The notes under the pieces: generated by a model
Seen by the model: only the letters and a program-made list of their open reading frames with translations
The model's database searches: none
Told to the model about the DNA's origin: nothing
Shown here: piece by piece, positions 28,691 to 41,400 of the stretch
Numbering within the stretch: the first letter of the stretch is position 1
How the letters are laid out: every line of letters begins with the position of its first letter
Position numbers and translations under genes: made by a program
Origin: Linepithema humile
Taxonomy: Eukaryota; Arthropoda; Insecta; Hymenoptera; Formicidae
Length of the DNA: 64,000 bases
Reading direction: 5' to 3'
Assembly: GCF_040581485.1 (NCBI RefSeq)
Contig: NC_090131.1
Location: 25,432,532 to 25,496,531, forward strand

Positions 28691-29020
28691 TCCTCTATTT
28701 TTTATCTGCTAACTTTCCGTAGCAGATCATTTTTTTCGATCGGTGTTTTTTTTTATAAAATCACCAGAACTATCATTAAAAACTATCAGGTACTATAGAA
28801 CTCGACTGCATGCGACAAGAACTCTCTTTTATTTTTGATCTGCTAGAAAATGATCTGCTACGGGAAGTTAGCAGATCATTTTTTCGATTGGTGTTTTTTT
28901 GGATAAAATCACCAGAACTATTACTAAAAACTATAAGGAACTATAGAACTCGACTGCATGCGACAAGAACTCTCTTTTATTTTTGATCTGCTGGAAAATG
29001 ATATGCTAGGTTCACGAACA
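28691..29020. repeat. Right terminal modules, inverted copies
   Basis: Reverse complement of the left terminal region with few differences. Two tandem modules each hold AGAACT three times, in the order 31-bp then 21-bp spacing. The outermost bases GTTCACGAACA mirror the left end exactly. Confidence 0.9.
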
Positions 29021-29031
29021 TTCTCTCGTCA
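29021..29031. repeat. Right target-site duplication of Foldback-like element
   Basis: Exact 11-base copy of the sequence at 27162-27172. Confidence 0.9.
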
Positions 29032-30634
29032 GGATAAAGTATTAACATTCGTATTGATAATTCTTCTTTTCCTGCAATCTAAATTTTGATTATGCGTGAC
29101 AGTAATATTGTAAATTATATCTACATATTTTCAAAATTCGCAAATTGTTCGGAAAGTGGACTTGCACTGAGGATAAGCGGCTTAATAACTTCGGATTATC
29201 ACCGCAATAATTCGCGCAATTTGATAACACCACTCGAGAAATGGCTATTTCGAAACTGTAATATAAAACGCATTAAACAACTTAGCGAAATTGCTTAATC
29301 CCTTGGACCGCATATAAAAATTTCAAAAGACTAATACTGAAACATGGATGGCGGATATCTTTTCGTCAGCAAGATATTAATCCCGCCAGAACCGGAGAAT
29401 GCACTCAGGCGGGACATAATTTTTTTTTGGTAGCCGGATCTTGTAAACGGAGCTACCCGGTCATGTTAGAACTGTAGACCATTGTTAAGCCAGGAATAGA
29501 TTCGGCTTTCGTGGAAGACGCCAGACTTCCCGACGGTTCTCAACCGTATGGTTCCGCGTTAAGACAGGGGCTCTAAACATAGATCGGGGTATCGTGATTA
29601 GGTTGCAGCGGGATGTAGTGTACTGCATGTAAACCGGACGGATAAAATTCAAGGTTTTATATATCCACGTCCGTCGGTCGCGTGTTTTCCGATAGGAAAT
29701 TACAATAAATATCACATCCCATCGGCCCCGCGTTCTGAAGCGCACGTGTAGATTTAATTAAACGATCACGATTGCAGCTGCAGCGAAATCTCAATCTCTC
29801 TGTGTGATAAAGCTGCTCCTTCCCGTCCCAGAATCGACGCTAACGGAATTAATTTTCGATACGTCCAAGATACGCGTATAAAATATGATGCATTCCAGTT
29901 ACAAGCGATCGAAAAAGGAGGGACGAAAAATTACTAGATAAAATTAAATAGCAAAAAACCTTATTGCTTGATTTAAATGCAAATAGGTTCTGGCGTCTTC
30001 AGAATTTTAATTCGATATTTGAATACGGAGGAATGTTGAATATTAAAATCTTGCAACAAACAATGGTATCTTTCGGCATTTTCTCCGAAGAGAAGCGAAA
30101 TTTGTCAAAGAATCTTTCCATTAAAATTAAGGGCGAGGATTCTGGGACATTCGGTATATCAAATTGCCCACTTTTCCTAACTTTCGTCGTTGACGCTGAT
30201 GAAAACGAGAGAGCTCGGCCGATTTTATCCGTATTCAACGATTTCCCGGGATCTTGTACGATCATAAAGGAAAAGCGAAGGTATTTACACTTTCTTCGTC
30301 AGTAACGATTGTCGTCTAACCGGGACGCAGCAATGTCGGCCGATTATGTAAATCGCAGCGTTACAGTTAAATTGCATCCGCCGCGCGATACTAATGTCGG
30401 GCTTTCCACGCTCGGTGAATCGAGAGCGGGCGTAGATTACGAGACCGATCGGTGTGTCCTCTATTATTCCGTTGCCTCCGACTGATTTTTCTCATCCACC
30501 AAGTAGAGCGAGCATTTTATACGTTAGAGAGAATAATCTTGCGTAAAAGATTGAAACGTAGAAAATTTTCTTTCATTTCACGTCCGTTTTCTTTTGAAGA
30601 TAATTGAATAAACCACGACTTCAATCGCTAAGTA
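29032..30634. other. Non-coding stretch
   Basis: No gene recognised. Open frames around 29,964-30,305 occur on both strands over the same bases and neither resembles a known protein. A short inverted motif (GGTAGC...GCTACC) surrounds about 29,430-29,456. Confidence 0.5.
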
Positions 30635-30936
30635 CTAGGTGCGCAACTAAGTTTCCGGGTTTCACACATGAATGGCGCTAACGATACATGTCAAACACAA
30701 GACAACAACAACTGATAAATTTGAACCATGCATTGCTCGAAAAACGGCCAGAATGGGACACGAGACACGAACGAGTGATATTGCAGCACGACAACGTTCC
30801 GTGCCATCGCACTTCCATCGTCCAGGACACCATCAAAACGCTGAAATGGGATCTGCTACCGCACCCGCTGTATTCACCAGACCTGGCCCCTTCCAATTAT
30901 CACTTGTTCCGGTCGATGGCACATGGCTTAGCTGGG
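30635..30936 (+). pseudogene. Truncated mariner-family transposon
   Basis: A TA dinucleotide is followed by CTAGGTGCGCAACTAAGTTT, a mariner-type terminal sequence. After a short leader, a plus-strand frame from about 30,700 encodes the C-terminal catalytic part of a mariner transposase: LEKRPEWDTRHERVILQHDN, then KTLKWDLLPH, YSPDLAPS and YHLFRSMAHGLAG. Similarity stops at about 30,936, well before the end of a full transposase, and the N-terminal DNA-binding half is absent. I find no matching right terminus. In the D,D34D triad the second Asp is present (HDN), but the third position, 34 residues later, is Asn (AAT at 30895-30897) instead of the usual Asp in PSDYHLF. It is a dead, internally deleted and 3'-truncated copy. 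Confidence 0.88.
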
Positions 30937-33900
30937 CTAGTATATGGAATACTACATCTTTTCACTCGGTTTAACTATGATAAAAATAATTTTCAAACAT
31001 TTTTAATGCAATATTGTAGAAAATTGTTTTCGTGCATGAAGAAATATTTGCCGAGTGCCTGTTATCAAGCACCGCGAATTTTGATCGCGCCATGACAGCT
31101 GCATCGGCGATAAAAATTCTTCTCGGTCTAAGAATACTTTCGCGGAACATTGAAGTATCCGGGATAAAAAAAAGAATCGATCGTCGACAGGGGTGGACGA
31201 AATATCTTGCGTGTGATTGTTGGAGGGGATGAACCGTGATTTGGCGCTTGCCAAATATCTTGGCGACCACTAGTCGTGGTCGATATAATATACCAAGTAA
31301 GCGTTATATTGAGAGGCTAGAATTGGCTCTCTATGCGAGATCCGCTTCTCTCGCACAATAGCACGCTGAGAATTTCTTGTATTTTATGACACTCGCACAG
31401 CCGCCGCGGAGAGAGCTTACGGTTTACGATCCAAACATCGGCGAGATTCCGCCAAGCTTTTCTCCATCCGACACGGGGCGGGCTCTATCTTTATTCCGAC
31501 TTTATCGTTTCCGTAAAGTCTACCTCTTGGCGCATTTGTTTTCGATAGGTGAGCGGCCGCCAACATCGATGGAGCACGATGAAAATTTTTCACGCGAACG
31601 CGAGATCGAACCGCGGCAGAGAATTGTAAAAGCTCGAGACTCGAGTTCATTCTCGCATATAATTCTTTGAACTCGATATATTTTCCATCACTGTGAAAAC
31701 TATAGAAGCTACTTTTTTGTTTTTTGCCTATAATATTGACTTGGCTCTTCTTTTTGCATGACACAAAAATGTAGGAAATTTACAAAATTTATTATCGCGT
31801 CAAATTTTTAACAGAATAAATATTGGAGAATAGATATATATGATACTTTTCTAATGATATCTAAAATATTAAGGATACACTATTGTGAAAGGCACTGCAG
31901 AAAGTATACCTTGCACTGAGATACGCATCTTGAGCCAAGTGACAGCCGTAAAATTAATTGAATTTAAATTTCTTTTCCCTTATATCGTACCGATCAGTGG
32001 AACACGAAGGAAAATAATGTTTCTCTTTTGCGTCACGCGTGACTAAAGGCGAGGAGAAATATTTTCTCGCCTGTACGTGATTCATCGGCTACCAACGCTA
32101 GGGCGCCCGTCATCTTTTTACGATTAAATAAAAATTTTTTTTTAACCGAAATATCAGAAGCACGATCTTTTTGCGTGAATCGATTAAAATCACAGGCGTT
32201 GTATACTTGAAACAATTTGTAAATCTGCATTGAAAAAGATTATAAAGCATATTTATGCTCAGACTTCGATTCGCAATTGTACCGCGAGTTATTTACGTCA
32301 AAAGGTAACAGTTGATGTCCATGGTTAATTGTTGTTTCACGGTTAATTATCGTCTTCCCACAATTCCGCATGGCGTGATGTTGCCGAAATTCGCACCGAA
32401 GAAACTTAAACGCGAACTTCGCCGATGCACTGTCCTGATTAGTAGCAGTAACTCCGTTGCGCGCGGTGATGCTTCGTGTCAGCTAGCACATACTTTGAGT
32501 CACCGCAAGCAGATGCGGCGTGAAGCGACGACATTGGCTCCAGATGACTCGCGTCAAAACGAGACCGTGTCCACCGTTCACGATGAATCGAACGTGATGA
32601 CTAAGAAATACGTCGTTGAAACTTTAAATTATTACCGCGACAAAGTAACGGTATTTATTGATGGTATTTTAACAATACGTACTCGTTATTTAGACGTACA
32701 CGTACTTTACACGTCAAAAAACGACGTCAAAGTTCGAACTAATTAGATTATTTGTTAAATATGCTTTCTGTCAATTTCACAGATTGTCTAATGTGGTTTT
32801 CAATAAATTTTATACAATTAATGTCCCTATTAATTCCGTCAGCGTAGAGATATAATTATCGTCGAGGGAAAACTTTTACTTCCGGCTTCAGAACACCTTC
32901 GGTTGCTATTTCGAAGGGGGAAGAGAGTTATTACGTACGGCGCGAACATATGGCGGACGTTGGCACGCGTCACACAATTCCCAAACGAGAGCTACATTTA
33001 GAAATGTGAAAAAGGATACGAGCGGAAATAAATGCTGCAACGAAAGTCGGACATGTAAAAGACGTTAATCGTGAAGCGATCCAGCGCGACGGTTTAATGC
33101 ACTTACGTCTTTCGCAATACTTCTCCTTGCAGCTTGGGAGCGCTAAGAATGATTAATTCGGTGCTCCGGGTACGTAGATCTCGAGATATCGTATAGCCCG
33201 CAATAACGTTTTTACCGCGGCAAACCGCAATGTGCATACAATGGCGGCTATTAGAGAATCAAATGTCAAATATTTCCATCAATCGTTTTCGTGCCATGTG
33301 GCGTGCTCGGCGCGCATGTTTAGAAACGCGAGAGACCCTCGCTTAGAAGCGGTCTCTTTCAATAAAAGTTGAGGGGGGAGGGGGTACAATGGATATCGGA
33401 CAAAAAGGGGGTTCCCAATGTCGGATACGAGGCATAAATCCCCGTTCAATCGCGCTCTACGTATCCGCATTGACCTTCCCGGCCATGAAAATGGGTCATA
33501 GGTGAGAGTACACGCGCGATTCAGGAGAGCATTCTGCAATCGCCGCACGTATGGAATGCTAGGTATTTCATCGGACGTGTCTTCGCGAATGTCAGATTAC
33601 GCGCGTTTCTCCCTACGTCCGCGAATTATTCTGACCTAAAAGCGAATTACGTCCTTCGATTAACGTCAGCTAGATTTTAATTAAACATGCTGTCACGCTA
33701 ACTCGTGACATTTTTACAGAACAGACGCTATAATAAAATAAAATCTTGACTGATAAATGAGTAGAAGAAAGGAAAAATGCAATATTGTTCATGACAGTTT
33801 TAGAATAATACGATTGCAAACTTAATTATCTTTTTTAAAGTCTGTCAGAGAAGACGAAAACATTTGGTTGCATGAAGATATCGTCATCAAATTGTATCTA

Positions 33901-34149
33901 TGCAACGTTACTACGAATATATCTATGAATAAATGCAATCAGCAATAATTAGAACACATAAATTTCGACGATACGATCAATTCCGTCGATCTGCCTTCTA
34001 CGATACCGTCTTTTTATATTGTTTCGCACTAAAGACTCCAGTGCGGATCCCACGAAGACGGTTTACGTTCGGTCACCGCGTAAAAAGGACCTTAGATAAA
34101 AAGTGTCCGTTCTCGGCAGACGGTTAAACCCGTTACGGATATAGCTCGA

Positions 34150-34186
34150 AAAGGAGAAAAGGAGAGAAAGAGAGAGAGAGAGAAAC
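34150..34186. repeat. Purine GA microsatellite
   Basis: AAAAGGAGAGAAAG followed by (AG)n; all purine on the plus strand. Confidence 0.85.
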
Positions 34187-35566
34187 AGCGCGAGTGGGGC
34201 GAAAGGTTCTTATTTTCGAAGCGGACTGCCAGCATCTGTCGACGGGCATAGAACGAGCATTGAAACAAATGCGCAGCAGTAGCGCGGAACACGAAGAGGA
34301 TTATCCCGACCGAGGTGCGTACTTAGAGTAACGGCGAAGAAGACAGAAGTATATCCAAGAAAAATAAAAAGTAACGCAAAGGGATCTCAGTGAAGAAGGG
34401 CGAAATAGGATGGACAACAAACAAGTTGAGCTTTCGACATGAAAGAGAATACTCATATGTAATCATTTAAAAACTCTCCTTTGATTTTTTTGAAGTTAAA
34501 AGCATTTTTAATTCGAAAACATGTATTATAGATATTATTTACTATAGATACTTGTTTTTAATCAATAACGAAGTGTATAACAGCCCTAAATAAGCAATCG
34601 TTCGATAACTAAGTTATCGTTTGTAAATAAGTAATTGTTCGTTAATAAAGTAACACTATTTACACATTTACTTGTAATATCTATATAAAATTTCATTAAA
34701 CTTCAATGTATAATGTCGCCGTATATTAAACACAATATTCTATTATTAGATTCAATATAAACTTCCAACACAATCAAAGTTTTGTAACATATATATCCAC
34801 ACTGTTTTCGGTTTGATGCAAAACAAACTTCGTGTTCAACGTCGGAAACACCCACGTCGCGAATCTAGGACTGGCCATCAATAGAGAATCCAAGGCCGAA
34901 ACTGTCGATCGTTAATTATACGCGATGCCAATGCCATTCTAAATCCCGATAAAGGAAGCGCGTGTATAATTTAATGATATAGTCGCGGTTATAATTTATT
35001 CGAATTTAGCATTTTGCATAAAGAATATTTACGTGTATTATCTTTCAAATGTATAAGCTTTGAATAATTTGGAATCAAAAAGCACAGAGAAAGGTTTTGA
35101 TAAATACATATGCTTTCACATTTGATATTTTATTTCATTCACATTGATAATAGCATAATGGGCTTAGCAACAGAAACTACGTCCATTAATCATTAGCATC
35201 ACAATCTGATTTTATATCGCCAGCAAAGTTCGAAACTCTTGAGTTTCTTCATTAGCGATACTAATGCATGAAATATAAAGCGCCTGGGATTTTACAATAA
35301 TTAATTTCGTTTACGCGGCGTCTTTGTTAATGAAGTCCAATCGAAGTTTAAAGTCAATTAGAAAGCTTGAAGTCTCTTCTGAGGCCTTTATCAAACTTCT
35401 TTCAAAAATCCATAGCGTGAGGGAAAAATCGAGATTAGATTTTTCTCTCTAATCTTAGCGCATTATCGATGCTAAAAAAATGTTAGTACTGCGACAGTAC
35501 AAAAATATTAAAATATCGAGCTACATTGTGTATTTCATTTTTAAAAATGAAAAAAAAATATCAGCC

Positions 35567-35585
35567 AATGAATGAATGAATGAAC
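35567..35585. repeat. Tetranucleotide repeat (AATG)n
   Basis: Just over four copies of AATG. Confidence 0.85.
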
Positions 35586-38371
35586 ACACACTCATCATCT
35601 CTCATAAAGAATATACATATACTTTTGAAATATTCTCTGCACATACTTATAATTAACGTCAACTAATCTCACATTATCGATTAATTTCATATAATTTCCC
35701 ATTATTTTATCACCAAAACTTTTCTCTGTATTTTCAGAGGTGTTATTATCTTGTGAAACATTAAATATATTTGATATTTAAAGAGAAATATTGTAATATT
35801 AAGTTACTTTCAAAGAAGACGAGAGTATCGAGCAGTATCGATATCAAACTTAAACATGCCTTATCCCCTATTCGTGCTAATCTGCGGCTGACGCGGATGA
35901 TGCGCTGACTGGCACGAATCGCCTACACTTCGTATATTGCGTTTCTGCCCACGCATGGCACGAGCCTCCTCTTCGTCGTCGTCGATCATTTTCATTAAGT
36001 TTAACACTTTCGAGCAGCGCTCGCAAAGCACGTCCGAGCGACGTATCCTCTACGCCCATGCTGTACGTTTAAATCGGCGTCGCGTAATTGAGATTTCCTA
36101 CGGTCGTTCTAAAAAGCACTATCGATCAACGCGTCTCTTCTGTCTCCATATCCGCGTAATGCACTTGAGCAATCATTTTTCTAATTTCCTAATGCGGTTA
36201 TAGATCAAGATAAGTGGAAATGTGGAAAAATACGATCGGTATTACGTATCGTTCCGGTTTTAATAAATAATAATAAAAGAAATAAAGGGGGGGGGGGAAA
36301 CAAAAACAAAAGAGAAAAGCACGGTAGCGCCGAGCAATACCATCTCGTAATATAAATTTTTATCTTGCTGCGAACTGGAGCAATAATGTTTTGGAATGAC
36401 GCGATTTCCCAGGTGATGCGGTTTTGCCCGCTCTACCTTCCTCTCGCCGATGCGCTACTTGCAATTTTATGCGGAACGCCCCAGGTGCGATGCATCTAAT
36501 GCGCTACTGCGCATTCGCGAGACATACATTACACGCAGATGCCTCGCATCATTGCCCATTGCCAGCACGTGAGCTTTCTTGCTGCGAGCGCGACGCATCG
36601 TCGCGTCGCCGCGCCCGCCCGCAGCAAGAAATTCTTTGTTCGCGTCCCGTGGGTGGAGACGAGGCGATGCTCTTCTCCATTACCGGCCGATTAAGCCATT
36701 AGTTTGACAATGGACCACTTTCTGGCGGGCTATCGAGGTGTACAGCTCCGGCAAACCCTCTCCCCGGCACAAGCGTTCTAGAAAAATATTTTTCCACGCA
36801 GACTTGGCGAATTGTTTTATTATCAGTGAAATATCTCGAGTGTTAATAACGAGCAAACTGCTGGGAAAATTGAGAAAAGCAGAGAAGCGAAAATAATGCT
36901 GCAATTAGATGTTTATTACGCAAAGTATTCCTGGGAAATTTTTATATTCAAAAACAAAAAATTGTAATTGTTATTTTATGATAATCCTTATCTTTTTTCT
37001 TTATCTCTGTACGCGTGGATTTTAGTGCTGCGATTTCTTTCTTAAAAATATTAATTTTGATGTCGTATTTTCACATTTTTATTCAAATCAATCATGATTA
37101 TATTGTTCATTTTTTTGACGCGCATAAAACAAAATTTATTAAAAGATAGCAAACATGCACTGAATAAATTGTTTTGATATAATTTTCAAAATTATATGTG
37201 ATCGTCGATCTCAAAAGTTGGTTCCAAAAAGTCAAAGCGCTTTGACTATCTCCCCGTTGAATACAAACAAGCAAATTTCGTCGGGCTTTGTTTTCTTTTT
37301 TTTTTTCTCTCCTACCAAACGCTTCAACGATCGGTCCTTTTTCGCGCGCGACACTCTTTTCTGTCCTTCCAAGCGCACCCGGCAACACGATAGGGCGTTT
37401 TGACGTCGGTACAATGAAGAAGAAAGGTAAAGCAACGCGGGCGAGATTTCATTGCCTTTCTCGGCAGCTGCATCCCCCAGTCGGTGGACATGTTCAATCG
37501 AGCATCAAAGCGCAGTAAAAACGGTGAATTTTCGTCGCAAAAAAAGACCGAACACTACAAATCGTGACGTCTCGTGTATTTATTTTTCAGATCGATACGA
37601 TATTTCGCGCGATTGCTTTTTTTATCTCTAACAAGTTATTAAATTGTTTTTGATTTATTATTACGCTAGAAAAATTAATTAGAAATAGGGATATATGGAA
37701 AAATATATGTAATTTAATTAAAATAAATTATTCGTATTAAATTATTAATATTTAATTGAAATAAAGAAATAAAGAGCGCGAATACCTTGCGTCATGAAAC
37801 ACGTTGAATTTAAATACGATATACGATTGTAAATTTATGCAATTGATACGTATATTTTCAATTTTGATAACATTTTTAAACTTGAAAGCATGTATTAATA
37901 GGTTATGAAAATGATTTACATGATACATTTAACATTATATTTTTATTTCAGCAGTACGTATATTTGAATATTCTATTTTGTATCATTCCGCGGATTATTT
38001 ATTAACTTTAAGCTGGATATTTTAATATGAAATCGGAGCATATCGATTTACGAGTTAAAATATTTCGTATAAGATAAACATATGATCATCATAAAATAAA
38101 CATTCTGTATAAAATAAAATATTTCTCTTTTTCCCTGTCAGATTTATAGCAGAGACAATTTCAAGTATATGCACAATTTATTTGGTTTCAATTATATGCA
38201 CAATAATGTCCATCCACAGAAGTTGCAGATGCAATTATGATAATTAGCAATGGAAACATTTCGGATATTGATGGAATTCTGCCAACGACCTATATCACTT
38301 GAGCGCTAATGTAATCGCGATAATAATATTCATCGGAATTACGTCACATTGATCAGGCCAGTTATAACCAC

Positions 38372-38405
38372 AAACCGATAGAAAACCGATAGAAAACCGA
38401 TAGAA
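38372..38405. repeat. 11-bp tandem repeat
   Basis: Three copies of an 11-bp unit (ACCGATAGAAA) begin at 38374, 38385 and 38396. Confidence 0.85.
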
Positions 38406-41400
38406 ATCGAATATGGGTTCATTGTATCGCAACATCTTGAATGCAATAATGCTAAAGAAAAAAATTTAGAATCTCGACAATAATCTTAATCGCCCTCAAT
38501 TAACTTTCCTTCATTTTGCACGTCCAACGGATTTCATAATAAAATATCGAGAGAGAGAGATATATATATACAGAGATGTATATATTAATTTGAAATAATA
38601 TCTTATTACAAAATTTCTATAACTATTAATATGAAGGGTATTCTATATATGAATTATGTAACTATAAAACGTAATATTGTACGAAATGTAATATTGCACA
38701 TTTCCTTGTACTTTGAAAGTTAATCAAATCATTATGACAGATGTTAACATAATTTTCCATTGCCGTATAAATGTATTTCGTTTCGAACGGAACGTGGCTT
38801 TTCGTAGGTAATTGCAAATTCAGTCGCGATAATACGGGCGTCAAAAATGTAATGTTACATTCATGACACGTAATGAGAAACGCGTCAGATCATCAGCAGG
38901 CGCGATTTATCTTCGAACGCTTATCGCGCTAGGCGCGACATTCAGCAAATTATTTATGCGATCGGCCGTAAATCGAAAATGGTAATGAGTTCCTATCGAT
39001 GCACGCGATGCCTCGCGCACAAACCCGTAAACTGTTATTACTCGATCAACTCCATCTCTACAAATGCGCTCTGTAGTGCGCCCAGCGCGAACGATAAATT
39101 TGGCATATTTACGACTATTTAATTGTCATCGAAATTACATATACGCCAGCGAATCGATTATTAATGGTACTATTTATGCGGAAGAGGCATCTAATGAGCG
39201 CGCCGTGAAAACGGGATTTTTGAATGCGCTTTAACTCTCGGCTTGCGCATTGTGCGGATGACTCATCATAGCGTTTTCAAAACCATTCTCGAATTTGCGT
39301 AATCCTGCTAGGTAACACAAGCTGACACATGCGGAATGTAATTAATCTGTTAGAAAGATAATTCAAAAGTACTAAACACAAATTGAACAATAATAACAAT
39401 CATGACTGTTATATCATTCATAAATAATGTATATTTGAGAGAAAAAACAATTAATATAAACGTTCGCTTGATGTTTAAAAATTACCGCGTTTTGCAAGTC
39501 ATTTTGTATTTACAGCATAAAGCAGACAACGCGTCATGCTGCGAGTATCGCGAGTGATCTTTACGATATAACGGGCTAGTCCGTTAACGCCGTGCTTTAC
39601 AGTTAGCCGGTTGTGCGATTCGCGCGTTTATAATTCCGGTAAGTAGAAGTCTGCTTAGAAAAGACCGCGCAAACAAGTACTCGCAATGTAGATCGAAAAA
39701 AACAGGGCGTTTACAGTGGTAAATGAGAATGTTTTAAACGTTCCTCTAATAAACATTTAATCGCGTACACGTATAGAGTGCTACGCTCGTGTCGTTTTCT
39801 TTTGCGCGGACGCGGTCAGTAAAGCGACATAAAGCTAATGTAATTTCGAAATAACGACGGAGGGTGCGGTGCTGAAAAGAGATCGCGAAACCAGGTCATA
39901 TCGTGCGTATAAAGGTAAAAATTGGACGTAAAACGCAATTTGAGTCGCTCGCGCAGAGAAACGAATGTATTACGCTTTTGCAGCAAAGTCATTGCGGATC
40001 GACGTTGTTATCGGTTAATACGCCGTCGATTTTATTGCGAAGTGGGTAAATAGGACGACGTCGAGAATTTAACGAGCGACTCCGATGCTGCCCAACGCGT
40101 TCTCGTCCGGACTACTTACTCGGGCAAAACATCAGCGAATACAATCGGTCGGGTCGGATGGAACTTTCGATTTTTCCACACAACAGGCCGCTTCGACGCC
40201 CTTCCGTTCAACCCCGTGCGAGTTTTCCGATCGATTTCTCTCTAGGGTCGACATCCGCGCGAGACCAGAAAATCTCTTCTGTTCTTTTTTTTCCCTTATA
40301 GGACGAGTATACGACGAGAAAGAGTGAAAATATTAATACGCCCCTCCGATTGCTTCCACTCGATAAAACTGTATAAGAGTAATTAATTTCGCTCATGCAA
40401 CACTGTTGTGGACAGTCATGGATCGATACACGAGGACAGAGATACGAGAATTATTACGAGATTCAAAAAGGAGCCCGTGCCATCTTTAAAATGGTTTATA
40501 ATCCAATACGTATTGAAAAGTAGAAAATATGACGTTAAAGTACCGCAGTAATACCTTAATCTTCTCATAGACTATTACGGAGCAAGCTTTATTATTAAAA
40601 ACCGTTTCAACTGCTGTAAAAAATATGCAAGAGGATTATAGATTTATAAAGATTATAGAATTGCAAAAGAATGGCCCGCTTTTATTTAAATTACATAAAA
40701 ACGAGAGTGTTTATTCGTGCTTTTCTGTTTCTGCTCATAAATTATTTCCGTTATTAATACTATTGAAAAACTCTCGAATTATTGAAAAACACTTTATAAA
40801 TCGACATTTTGTGTATTTTAAATTAAACTGACATATTTATAAATGTATATATTCGCAATTTCTGAATAATATATATTTAAATTAAAATATGAAAATATCT
40901 TGTTGTTTTTGCAATATTAATACGTTATCGAGTTGAATTGGAACAAAACATTATGAGGTCAATTTTTATGCGAAAATCCGCGATATGTTATAATCGGAAC
41001 AAACAAAAATGATATGATTTTCGATATATTTCTTTACACATTTTATACACTGTTGAAACGTTTTTTGAGATATTTTATAATTAATGTTTTTGGGGGAATA
41101 TGACAAACATACAGTATGTTTTCGCGTCAATATTTTTATCTAATGTTGGATCTGTTGAAAAGAGAAATGAAACAAACTTCTGACTGCATTTTCGTTAAAA
41201 AGAAACGCAGTCTGAAATTCATAATCAGAGGAAAACAGTGGCGATGAGGCAATTCATATATTAGTATGACGTATAGTCCGTCGATACTTCATACATAAAT
41301 TATACCAATACGATGCTACATTTTCTTCGTGCGACAGAATATCTCCGCGAACAAGGCAATGTGCAATTTGTCATCGGTCCACGTCTGCACATAGTAGAGT

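Larger units (their letters stand above)
27173..29020. mobile_element. Foldback-like (MULE-type?) non-autonomous DNA transposon
   Basis: A 1,848-bp element bounded by the inverted termini TGTTCGTGAAC and GTTCACGAACA. Almost everything in it is inverted. Each end carries two tandem copies of a terminal module of about 150 bp (left 27,200-27,490; right about 28,690-29,000), then 164-bp monomers. The right and central part is a six-monomer tandem array starting at 27,747; the left part holds about 1.7 inverted monomers. The inversion centre is near 27,740. No open frame resembles a transposase, so it must move in trans. Foldback elements of Drosophila also have long inverted ends made of short tandem repeats and about 9-bp target duplications, and are linked to the Mutator-like superfamily. 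The 11-bp duplication suits that superfamily loosely. The family assignment is inference; the structure is seen. Confidence 0.9.

Noticed and set aside
28604..28798. Plus-strand frame of 64 codons
   Set aside because: Lies wholly within the Foldback-like element and reads through its repeats; not a transposase.
32312..32746. Plus-strand frame of 144 codons
   Set aside because: Sequence resembles no family I know and has no flanking splice sites; length is possible by chance in moderately CpG-rich DNA.
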